From NCBI GenBank assembly GCA_027886185.1, contig WOAB01000317.1, forward strand, positions 248,001-312,000: a stretch of DNA of 64,000 nucleotides, in the 5' to 3' direction. Shown here piece by piece: positions 21,876 through 30,853 of this stretch. The notes under the pieces are model-generated. The model saw nothing but the letters and a program-made list of their open reading frames with translations. It made no database searches and had not been told where the DNA came from. Made by a program: the position numbers and the translations under genes. This DNA is from Rheum nobile. Taxonomy: Eukaryota > Streptophyta > Magnoliopsida > Caryophyllales > Polygonaceae. The number at the start of each line of letters is the position of its first letter. The first letter of the stretch is position 1.

Positions 21876-22850
21876 TTAGGGAAAAATAAAATAATAAAAT
21901 AATGTTTAATCACATATACTTCATATTTCATGAATAATCGAAAGATATAACACTATAAAAGTTATCTTATCTCTGTACAAAATTAAGAAAATTCGGTAAA
22001 TGTCCAATATGTACCATTTTTATAGGTACTAAAAGCATGGATATGTATTAGTAAGGATTTATACTGTGATTATTTTATGGTTTTGTAAGCATTTTCGTAA
22101 GTTTTGTTGGTATTATATGGTTATGTTCAAAGATTTATTCTATGGTTATGTTCAAAGATTTATATAAACTGAGGGTGGTTTTGAGTAGTTCAATTAAAGG
22201 ATTTATTCTAAGGGGCCATTGATTTTTGTTGGGCTATATGATGGGATTTTGTGCAGAACAAAGAGTCAAACTTAAAGGCGTTTAAAAGTGTGTAAAGTAT
22301 TTGTGAAATGTTTGATACCGATGAGGGAAAAAAAAAAAAAAACGATGGGGACATTATAGTCTCACAGTGGAATTTAACTAGTTTACAAATTGCACTCTAA
22401 AGTGTTTGGCACCCTTGGTTTTCCTTTGATTCCTTGGTCATATCTTACAAGAACGTGGTCCAACTGATGCCAGACAAACTAATTAAGGAGAATCAAAATC
22501 TAATTGCTTACTCATTGGTTCTCTTATAGCACTTGTAAGTGAGAGCAGTTGTAAAAGTTTCTGTGAAAAAACATAAATTGATCCAAATTAACATGTCCTT
22601 TTATTACTAGATTTGTAGGCTTAATAACTTAATATAAAAAAATTGATGTAAAAAAACATATCACGAGCACTAGTTGCACAAAACATTATGATTAGCCGGA
22701 TTCACTAGTAAAAGGCCTCCTATTGAGTATGATTGTAGGAATTGTAGAGGTTGGATGAACCTTTTCGGCCATTCAACTAGTCCAATGTCCTTAATACTCA
22801 CCTCACATTATATTTATCGTTTGGTATTAACTGATTGATCTTCATTGGTT
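21876..22850. other. AT-rich spacer, nothing recognised
   Basis: A local duplication is visible (TATGGTTATGTTCAAAGATTTAT twice, ~22117 and ~22141). No gene or terminal repeat is seen. Confidence 0.5.
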
Positions 22851-23930
22851 GGAATCCAAATTCACTGAAAAACCCTGAATGAAGTGTTCAAGGTTGGAAT
22901 GTAAAGTCCCACCACATCCGACCCAACGCGGATTACCCTTTGATGTGATGTGATCGGGGTACCTATCAAGTTACATGACCATGTCAAGGGACGAGACAAG
23001 CCTAGAAGCTACGCAACCGCCGACGTGCTTTAAGCTCGGATTTCTCAAGACCACCAAATCAACATCGTCCAAATTGAATCCTTCTAGTTCCAAGCATCAA
23101 AAAGGCTCATTTAAGGAACTCCTGCCAAGTTTGAGCCAATTGAAGGATGAGTGTCGGGAGAAGACACCAAGGGTTTCATGCTAGCGACTGTCGGCAAGCC
23201 CATGTGAAAGGAACCACGGACATGATGACGATCCACACCATTTGGCCCGCATAAGCCTTTGCCCATACTCAGTAGGGATGCCAAGGAACCTATGGAACCC
23301 ATGTTTGCCGAGGGAAGTGGAAAAAGGCTCGGAGAAGTCAAGCCTAGAAGGCCCAGCCGCGATACCGGCGATTTCAGCATGTGGGGCTACATCTTGTCCA
23401 AAGGCACAATTTTTTTTTAATCGTGCGTTTGGGCTGAATTTTGGATATGTTTGATCTCTTTGGCTTATATAGGTCGTGTCCAAATTTCAGGCCCAACGAA
23501 GACTTGAAGAGGGGTACAAATTTACAAAACAATTAGGATTTCTTAGAGAATTAGGGTTTGGTAGATCATTTTGTCTATTTATATGTTTTGTATTTTCATT
23601 TCTAGTTAAGCATTGATTAATTGAAAATACAGAACTTTGAGTTTCTTGAATGAACTTTGAGTTCCGGTTCTTGAGTGTTTTGTCTTAGTGAGTCATATCC
23701 GTTTCAATCTACTCGGTTTTGGTGAGTCATATCCAAAGCGGTTGAAACCTCGCGTCATATCCTTGGTGAATCAACAAACCCCTCTTTTGAATCCATTAGT
23801 CCGTTATATCCAATATATTCAAATTGTCTATCCCTTTCATTTTCTTATATTCATAAAACCCTAAAAACCATTAAAAAATCATTGTTGCCAGCCAGCCGAA
23901 ACTTGTTTAACATGAAGCTTTAGAGGATGA
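22851..23930. other. Possible degenerate LTR-retroelement remnant
   Basis: The GC content is higher than its flanks. Short overlapping ORFs occur on both strands without a domain, and the motif GTGAGTCATATCC recurs around 23690-23740. The texture is that of an old LTR or internal region, but I found no termini, primer site or coding motif. Confidence 0.25.
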
Positions 23931-24002
23931 TTTTTCTGAACCAGAACGAAGATCCTTGTTTCTATTATTCTTTCAAGAAAACCAAACCATGTTTGCAAAT
24001 AG

Positions 24003-24267
24003 TAGGGATGGTAACGGGGTGAGTTTGGGGCGGAGAGTACCGTCCCCATCCCCGTTTAGAATTTTATTCCCCATCCCCATCTCCGTTTCTTGTTTAAATT
24101 TGTCCGCATCCCCGTTAATTTTCTCCATTTAAATTCTCCAATGATGGCAAGGATCCCCGCACTATTCCCAACCCTGCAGCGGAGATATAATTTTCCCCAT
24201 TCCCACCCCTATTCCCGTATAAAATCCCCGTCCCTGTCCTTGTGGCGATGTTGCCAATCCTGCCATA
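24003..24267. mobile_element. hAT-type MITE (265 bp) with CCCCATCCC-rich arms
   Basis: The flanking 8-bp repeats GCAAATAG (23995-24002) and GCAAATAC (24268-24275) differ at one base. The ends TAGGGATGGTAAC and (reverse complement) TATGGCAGGATTGGCAAC are imperfect inverted repeats with a short insertion. The arms are built from repeated CCCC(A/G)TCCC words and the interior is noncoding. Confidence 0.7.
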
Positions 24268-24333
24268 GCAAATACTGGAGTAGTATACTCCAACTATTCC
24301 AAATGACAACAAGCCATGTCTAATGGTTTCAAC

Positions 24334-24741
24334 TAGACCTGTCAAAAACCGACCAAACCCGAAAACCCGACCCGACCCGAATCCGACCCGAACGTCACTG
24401 GGTCAAGAAAGACTCGAACCCGAAGGACCCGAATCCAAACTCGACCCGAACGCAAATTCGAGCTCGCGGATCCCCTTTATTTTGTATATTTTATTTCATT
24501 TATATTAAATATTTTAATATATTTTATTAAATAATAATATAATATTAATTATATTATTATAATTATAATTATTTTATTAAAGTTAAAAATCATAATAATA
24601 ATTATAAAAAAATGGCATATTCAACCCGCTGAGTCAACCCGAACCCGACCCGTCCGACCCAAAAATTTTATCAACCCAATCGACCCGATTTAACCCGAAT
24701 CCGATATGATACGAACCCGAATCCGACCGAGTTGACATGTA
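24334..24741 (+). mobile_element. hAT-type MITE, copy A (408 bp), GACCC-repeat arms
   Basis: The termini TAGACCTGTCAA and (reverse complement) TACATGTCAACTC are flanked by GTTTCAAC (24326-24333) and CTTTCAAC (24742-24749), an 8-bp duplication with one mismatch. The arms are multiples of CCCGACCCGA-like words around an AT-rich core. Copy B lies inverted at 42597-42962. Confidence 0.85.
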
Positions 24742-24784
24742 CTTTCAACCCAAAATCAAAGAAGTCAGTGCAGCCTGTGGGACC

Positions 24785-24975
24785 ACCTAAACTTTACAAA
24801 GCTGATTTAACATAAAGGACAGTCCGAATCACATGATGACACGTCTTCTCCATATGACACTGAGGACAGGTAGCAGAGGCAGACATATCACGCCCAAAAC
24901 GGGTAGCATTGCACAGAATTTTACCATGGGCCCAGCGGGCTTCAAGCCCTAATCCTTTTGCAGGCTAATTTTAAC
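24785..24975 (-). pseudogene. LINE reverse-transcriptase zinc-binding domain remnant
   Basis: The minus strand reads a stretch with ARWAHGKILCNATRFGRD, then CPQCHMEKTCHHVI. This is the Cys/His arrangement of the zf-RVT region that follows plant LINE reverse transcriptases. It is too short to assign to a family, and no tail or target duplication is recognised. Confidence 0.5.
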
Positions 24976-25274
24976 GAGACAACAGATTCGTTAAACCAAT
25001 GCTAATACAGCTTTTCATTTCAGTTTTGGTTCGGCCTTGTGCATGAAATTGTGATTAAACAAAACAAAACAAGAATATAAAATATTATCACAAACTATAA
25101 GAGCAAAAAGGAGGCAACAAGAAGAAGAAGAAGAAAAAATCCCACTAAGGCATCATCTCTACCTGCCCCCATCATAATCATCATCCATCCTCCACTAATA
25201 CCAAATACAAATTTACACATGAAGAACCAAGTTTCCCAATTTCTTTTGGAGTTAATGGACCCTAAAGTTAATAA
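24976..25274. other. NF-YB 3' flank
   Basis: This AT-rich stretch probably contains the NF-YB 3' UTR. There is a GAAGAAGAAGAAG run near 25120. No gene is seen. Confidence 0.4.
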
Positions 25275-25856
25275 TCATCTAGGCCGGCCATTAACACTAG
25301 TGCGCCCACCATTAGGTGAAATTACCTTATTACCCCCACTCCCCATCTGACTGTACATGCCCTGGTGTTGCTGCTGTTGGTGTTGGTGGTGCCCCATCAT
25401 CATCACGCTCCCGTTGCCGTACATCCCTCCTCCCTCGCTCCCGCCACTCACCACGCTCTCTCCGACGCCGCCGTGATCCCGGTCCCTCCCCTGCAGCGCC
25501 GTCGTCTTCTCCCCTTCCAGCTCCCGAAACCTTTGGAGGTAAACCTTCAGGGGCTCCACGTATTCCTCGAACCCTAGCGTCGTCATCGCCCAGAGGAGGT
25601 CGTCGCCGTTGATCGTCTTGCGCTTCTCCCGCTGGCACTTGTCGGAGGCTTCGCCGGTGATGAAGCTGATGAACTCCGACACGCACTCCTGCACCGTCTC
25701 CTTCGCGTCCTTTGAGATTTTCGCGTTCGCCGGCAGCGCTTTCTTCATGATCCTGCTCACGTTCGCGATCGGCAGGAACTGGTCATGCTCTCTCGACGAG
25801 CCTCCGCCTCCCGTCGGCGTGCTCTTTCCGCCGGAATCGTTGTCGGAATCCGCCAT
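25275..25856 (-). CDS. NF-YB3: NF-YB (HAP3/CBF-A) transcription factor subunit, NF-YB3-like
   Basis: A 193-residue protein starting MADSDNDSGG, the usual NF-YB2/3 N-terminus; the frame extends upstream only through a TTG codon. The core, about residues 29-119, runs from QFLPIANVSRIMKKALP through NAKISKDAKETVQECVSEFI and KCQREKRKTINGDDLLWAM to FEEYVEPLKVYLQRFRELEG, and is a complete histone-fold domain. NF-YB pairs with NF-YC, and the dimer recruits NF-YA to CCAAT boxes in the nucleus. The position that is Asp in the seed-type LEC1 branch is Lys here (ISKDAKE), so this is a non-LEC1 type. The C-terminal tail is Gly- and Gln/His-rich (HHQHQQQQHQ), typical of this subclass. The coding region is intronless, with a 5'-UTR intron upstream and a MULE inserted farther upstream at 26773. 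Confidence 0.95.
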   Translation of the reverse strand: MADSDNDSGGKSTPTGGGGSSREHDQFLPIANVSRIMKKALPANAKISKDAKETVQECVSEFISFITGEASDKCQREKRKTINGDDLLWAMTTLGFEEYVEPLKVYLQRFRELEGEKTTALQGRDRDHGGVGESVVSGGSEGGGMYGNGSVMMMGHHQHQQQQHQGMYSQMGSGGNKVISPNGGRTSVNGRPR

Positions 25857-25872
25857 CAAATCAGCTTGCAAC

Positions 25873-26231
25873 CTAATTAACTATTGGCCAGAAACTAATG
25901 AAAAAAAATTCGTAATTATCAGTCGTTTTTTATATCCAGATCGATGTTTGTCGAACACAATCAACCAAATCACAAGCAAACTTTGGCCAATCGCAATAAA
26001 GATTGTGCAGTTGTTTTCTTACATATAAATTTATTACTATCACGACTCCATAAATCGTCTAAATTTCGGTGTAAATCACAGACAACAGCTGACAACATTA
26101 AGAGAACTCACTTAAATCTACTCTCTCTTCCTAAACTCGATCCAAAATAATATCAACACTTAAAATTCAACGAAGAATAATTGAGACGCCAATACAAAAT
26201 TGGAATTCAACAAAGATCGCGGAACACTCAC
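25873..26231 (-). other. 5'-UTR intron of NF-YB
   Basis: The donor GAG|GTGAGT (26232/26231) and the acceptor TTAATTAG|G (25873/25872) bracket a 359-bp AT-rich, noncoding stretch ending 16 bp before the NF-YB ATG. A leader intron is common in this family; splicing here is inferred. Confidence 0.65.
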
Positions 26232-26772
26232 CTCGTTACCCTAGCCGATTCTGCATAATTATACCGCCAAAAAAACAACGAGAAATCAATTCACAACTCT
26301 GATGGCACCGAAAAAACTAGAGCTTGCAGATTTTTCCAATGAAATCAAGGGGAGTTGCAGGAGGGAGTAAACGGAGGAATTCTCTGATTTTTGGATGGGA
26401 TATTTGGTAGGTTTGCGTCCGTTCGATTGGGTGGGCGGTGGGAAATAAAACGCGATTAAAAGCGATACGTGGAGGGTTCTCCACCTTCGTTTTCTGATAA
26501 GTGTAAGTGGGAAAGAGGGAGATAGGAGCCGTTGGATCAAACATGATGGAAAGATCTGAAACGTTCAAGTCTAGACTGCGTAGCACGCTGGCACGTGGGT
26601 AGGGAGAGCGTGGGGTCCACCCGTTTCGACGGGTTTTGGGGTTTTTGGATTTGGCTCTAAGCTCAGCTCAATGGGCGCCGGCCCAATTAGTCGTCGGCTG
26701 ATACTAATTAATGAAATTCTATCTAATTAATGAAATTCTATCATATTGTGAAATCAGATTTGAGAAAATTAA
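26232..26772 (-). promoter_or_regulatory. NF-YB leader and promoter region
   Basis: The first leader exon starts upstream of 26232. The sequence up to the MULE target site (26764-26772) is less AT-rich, with ACGTGG-type words (CCACGTATC ~26466; GCACGTGGG ~26590). Only ~540 bp separate the leader-intron donor from the MULE, so the transposon lies within the likely promoter. Confidence 0.4.
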
Positions 26773-26819
26773 GGCCGATAAACCGCGCAGTCGATTTTTT
26801 TTAGCCACGCACTTTTTTC

Positions 26820-27210
26820 TGGGCGGCTCTACATGTCGCCCAGAATACTCTTCTAAAAACCCGGTTTGCACATAGGCGGCACCTAATGCCGCCCATGCAA
26901 ACCGGTTTTTTATGAACCCGATTTGGACCTGGGCGGCATTATGGGTCGTCCAGTTTTATTGGTTTTTGTAGAACCCGATTTTATAATTTAATTTATTTAT
27001 TTATTAAAAAAAATATGGTTTTCTGGAAACCGGGTTAAACCTCGGCGGGACTGTAAGCCGCCGAGTGTAAACCCTAAATTGTGGGCGGCTCAACAGGCCG
27101 CCGAAAGTGGAATTTGAAATTAAAATGTGGGCTACTCTTAGTAGGCCGCCCAGACCCTAAACCGCCAAAAAATTCGAAACGTCGCCGTTATATAAGGCCG
27201 CCCAGGGTCG
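26820..27210. repeat. Left subterminal hairpin array of the MULE
   Basis: Six inverted-repeat units of the form TGGGCGGC-(5-7 nt)-GCCGCCCA (variants near 26820, 26874, 26930, 27040, 27081, 27127) are spaced 40-110 bp apart. They are separated by AACCCGGTTT / AACCGGTTTTT words. A partial seventh unit overlaps the TATA box at 27189. Confidence 0.9.
27189..27195 (+). promoter_or_regulatory. TATA box of the left MULE gene
   Basis: TATATAA lies 51 bp upstream of the ATG at 27246, inside a GCCG...GGCCGCCC context. It mirrors the TATATAAA upstream of the transposase start at the other end. Confidence 0.6.
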
Positions 27211-27245
27211 TCTTCTCCGATTCGATTTCCAGCGTTCGAACAAAA

Positions 27246-27446
27246 ATGGAGCCGGGCGACGAATATTCATTGGACGACCTATTTGCGATATTGGACGAGC
27301 AAGAGGCGTTGGAGGCGGCGGCGGGAGTGCTAGGCAGAGACGGCGGCGATTCGACGGCCGATTCGACGTTGGCGGCGGCGGCAGCGGTGGGAGTGCTAGG
27401 CGGAGACGGCGGCGATTCGACGGCCGATTCGACGTTACCTATTTGA
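27246..27446 (+). CDS. Small acidic MULE ORF (66 aa), probably a truncated second transposon gene
   Basis: From MEPGDEYSLDDLF the protein is strongly acidic and then Ala/Gly-rich. It contains two copies of a GVLG[R/G]DGGDSTADSTL repeat and ends PI-stop. No family is recognised. It sits downstream of a TATA box, converges on the transposase gene, and ends exactly where both genes are cut by the internal deletion. It is therefore more likely the N-terminus of a longer accessory gene (positioned like mudrB in MuDR) than a complete protein. In-frame codons upstream of this ATG run through hairpin DNA and are not expected to be translated. Confidence 0.5.
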   Translation: MEPGDEYSLDDLFAILDEQEALEAAAGVLGRDGGDSTADSTLAAAAAVGVLGGDGGDSTADSTLPI

Positions 27447-27481
27447 TGTTCTCAATTTGATTGCAAATGTTTGTATGAAAG

Positions 27482-29099
27482 TTACTTGTTTGATGTTCTT
27501 ATGGCAAAATGGAGAACATCATCACACCATGCCGCAACCAACTTCTTCTTATGCTCATTAAACCAAGTTTGCTCCACATATCTCACCAAGCCTTCACTCC
27601 ATTTCTCCTTAAAGTGAGCAAGCCGCTCTCTATACTCCTCCTTTGTGTGAGACCTCATCACCCGACGAACACTTCCCGAGAATTTCTTCTCGTCAATCTT
27701 CATCGTCTTAGCATATGCCTTCACATTACGGTCTACATGGACCTGACACACGTGATGACGAACCTTCGGAAACACCAGTTTGGCAGCCTTGATCAGTCCT
27801 AGCTCTCGATCAGACATGATGCATACGGGATTTTTCTCCCCGTACAACCACTTCAATCGTCTCAGCGCCCATGCATAGTGGTTTGTCGTCTCCCTTTCCA
27901 TGAACACAAGAGCAATGCAATATGTGTAGTTGGTGCAAGCAAACCCAACAATCTGGAACATAGGCATACCGTACCTATAAATGCAACACACACAAAAATT
28001 AAAACCCGCAGAAAATACCATTATCTACACATAATACAAAAAAGACTAAGGTTTACCTGTTGGTTTTGTAGGTCGAATCCATAATGACGACATTAGGAAA
28101 CATGCACAACAAATGTCGAGCGTCTGGATGAGAAATAAACAAGCACGCCAAAACCTCCTTCCCATCTTCCCTCGTCTTAGTAGCAGTGTCCAACAAATAG
28201 CCTTTCTCATTCAAAAATCTCAATGACCATTGTGTCACATTCAGATTGCCTAGGGATTTCAACCTCTCCTTAGCCCTAACAGTGTACACCTGATTCCTCG
28301 AACTCGTTACACTCGAATATTCATTCCTAAGTTGTGTAGAAATAACCTTGGGTCTTGCACCCGCCGCAGTATCAATCATCACTTTCCTACGCTGTTCCTT
28401 CGTAAGTCGGGTAGCAAATGCATGGCCGGTCAATGTGGTAGAAAGTATATGGTTATGGGATCCACAAACAACCGATAAGGTCCACCCAGGATCTCTAATA
28501 ACATTTTCTTCCCTAAAAGTACCATGCAGCAAAAAAGGACAACCCTTCTTTTTTGACCTAGTTTTATTCACTCGTATCGGGCTGACCTTTATACCATCGA
28601 CTAACACCTTCTTCTTGCCGGACCTAGGTAACCCGGATCTCTCACAGTGAAGTATAATCTTTTTAGGATTTGATGATTTAGTAGTGATCACCATAAAAAG
28701 ACTAAAACCTACCCTTTGTACCCAATCTCTCAATCCTTCCTTACTAGGAAATATCTCAGTAGTAGTAAAATGGGATGAGAAGTCGATAGCTATAAATCCA
28801 TCATCACTAGAATCACCCTATTTATATACAAAAATTACCACATTAGAGACTAATTAATAATTAAATTTCTAAAAACTAATATCAATAAATTAAATATTAT
28901 TTCAAAACAGTTTAACATTTCAAAGACTAAGTACATTTAAGATCTAATTATTTTATACAGTAAAAATTACAATATTACATACCTTGAAGTACTCGGGAGA
29001 AATTGGCGCCTGCAAATCACCCTCATCATCTACAGATGTGTTAGCGCTCGAAGAGGATTCCGACAATCCCCTCCAACCAGAACCGCTTGACGACGACAT
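27482..29099 (-). pseudogene. MULE transposase gene, C-terminally truncated, three exons
   Basis: Exon 1 is 29099-28983 (MSSSSGSGWRGLSE..., 39 codons, donor CAAG|GTATGT). Exon 2 is 28817-28057 (acceptor AATAG, donor ACAG|GTAAAC). Exon 3 is 27974-27482. The predicted length is 456 residues. The N-terminal part has a FAR1/WRKY-like zinc-binding region (LRDWVQRVGF, KKGCPFLLHGTF, SVVCGSHNH). The MULE catalytic core follows (VVIMDSTYKTN with the first Asp, FQIVGFACTN, CIMSDRELGLIKA with the second Asp, VCQVHVDRNVKAY). The frame ends at FAIRTSN, where intact relatives continue with the last catalytic region and a SWIM zinc finger. These are missing, so no active transposase is expected. Confidence 0.85.
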
Positions 29100-29154
29100 T
29101 TATTATGAAAATGAGTTTCTAGATTTGGATACAATACAATACCACCATCCCTAA

Positions 29155-29162
29155 TTTATATA
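29155..29162 (-). promoter_or_regulatory. TATA box of the MULE transposase gene
   Basis: TATATAAA on the minus strand lies 56 bp upstream of the transposase ATG (29099) and just inside the right hairpin array, symmetrical to the left-end TATA box. Confidence 0.6.
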
Positions 29163-29175
29163 GTCGGCTACACCT

Positions 29176-29500
29176 GTACTGGGCGGCCCTACGTGCAGCC
29201 CACATCGACCGTTGGAGTGAAACGTATATTCACTGGGCGGCACCACGTGCCGTCCATGAACCATGGGCGACAGGAAGTGCCGCCTATGAACCATGTCCCC
29301 CCAAAAAATCCGGTTCACTGACCCAGTTTCTTGGGCGGCACGAAATGCCGCCCACAACCACGGTTTCAATGAACCGGTTTTTAAAAACACATTTTTATTT
29401 ATTTCAAAAAAAATCCCTAAACGGAACCCATCATGGGCGGCTCCTCGAGCCGCCCATGGAACTCGGGTTTTCTCGGCGGCATGTCGAGCCGCCCATGGGG
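29176..29500. repeat. Right subterminal hairpin array of the MULE
   Basis: Six further inverted-repeat units of the same GGGCGGC...GCCGCCC design (near 29178, 29236, 29267, 29332, 29433, 29474) vary in the loop and occasionally in one arm. Unit spacing (30-100 bp) and the intervening ACCGGTTTTT words match the left array. Confidence 0.9.
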
Positions 29501-29550
29501 AAGTGCGCGGCTAAAAAAAAGCGAATGTGCGATTTTACGCCGAAAATTAA

Positions 29551-30853
29551 TCCATGTATTGAGGTTTATTTTGTGCCCATATCATCGTGAGTTTTAAGAA
29601 TAAGTATCTCATCTTAAAAGTTAATCTTATCTATCAAATCACTAATTTAGTGAGAGCTGGAAGATTATTACTTTTGTTTGAAGATGAAGACTTGTAAGGT
29701 ATTTGTTGTGTTCATCATATTTTTACATTATAAAATTACATATCCATTTTTTGAAGTTTCTTTATAGCTCCATCAGCAATCACTGTGAGGAAATCACAAT
29801 AACTACCACTATGTTAAAGTATATAAAGTTAGATTTTGACTACTTGTTTTATGGAATTTATTTTCTTTTCGATCTTGAATTTATAAGGTAATATGTGATC
29901 TTATAAGAATAATATATAGTTTAAAGTTAGATTTTAAAGCAAGCTCGATCATTAAAGTTATCAAGATCCCTCTCCGAGTCTTTGTGTAGGATTTATAAAT
30001 GAAAGGAGAAGAACTTATTGAGCCGCTAATTTCGAAGAGTCAAGTGAGTCGGATTAGTAATTTGGAGATAAGAAAAAGCCCGAACACTTGGGCGGAGACG
30101 ATAAGAAGCTGCAAGACGTTAGAGGAAATTTTGGACAATTGGTGGACAATCCAACGTCTTCCATGAATCTCGAAAAATCTCTACTGGATTAATTATGTAA
30201 CTAGTATAAGTATTGTTTAATCTCTCATGTAGCAAACACATTACATCCATCCTTGCAAGTCAGAATACCATAGTACTTTCCTTAGTGTTAATCGAAGCAA
30301 TGAGTTTTTATTCATCAAGCTCTCTATTCGAATATCTAGACGATCAACGGCAAATCATTCGATTCATTGGTCTTATTGCTCGAAGGAGAAAAGTTCGATC
30401 TTGTATTATTTCAGTTTCATTAATCTCTTTACTGATTGATTTGGATTATTTTGATATTTCAATCTTATTGGTTTCTAGTTAACCCATTTAAAACAATTTA
30501 GGTCAATTCGATCTTTTTGCCCCAAACACATAAATGAAGATCTTTGATGTGCATAGGATATAGAAAACATCAAAAGAGGGAAAAAGATGGCGAACAATTT
30601 GATGCATTGCTAAGCAACTACATAAATTACAATTATTATTATTTCTTGGTAAAAATATATTGCAGTTATTAAACTTATATCGTAGAAATAACATAAGGAA
30701 ATATATTGAACAAAAAAAGTCATGTAACACGGTATCTAACATATTGTTTATATTCTACCGCAAACAAAAAAAAATTACAATTACTTAGCAAAAAATACAT
30801 TTTACTATTCCTACTTTTGGAAGATACAAAAAATTACAAGCAGAGCAACCAAT
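29551..30853. other. AT-rich spacer; possible old LTR remnant at 29940-30480
   Basis: No protein family is recognised. 29940-30480 has a TATA-like AGTATAAGTA (~30203) and the texture of an LTR end, but no termini or repeats were found, so this is only a suspicion. Confidence 0.3.

Larger units (their letters stand above)
26773..29541. mobile_element. MULE (Mutator-like) element, 2769 bp, both ends intact, internally deleted
   Basis: A perfect 9-bp target duplication GAAAATTAA lies at 26764-26772 and 29542-29550. The terminal repeats start GGCCGATAAACCGCGC (left) and, reverse-complemented, GGCGTAAAATCGCAC (right), and both continue to TTTTTTTTAGCC[A/G]CGCAC. Inside each end lies an array of GGGCGGC-N5/7-GCCGCCC hairpins. 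A minus-strand transposase gene starts near the right end and a small plus-strand ORF near the left; the two converge at ~27460. The transposase lacks its C-terminus, so the copy is defective, but the perfect target duplication suggests a not very old insertion. Confidence 0.93.

Noticed and set aside
25316..25686. Arg-rich ORFs on both strands over NF-YB
   Set aside because: Alternative-frame shadows of the NF-YB coding region.
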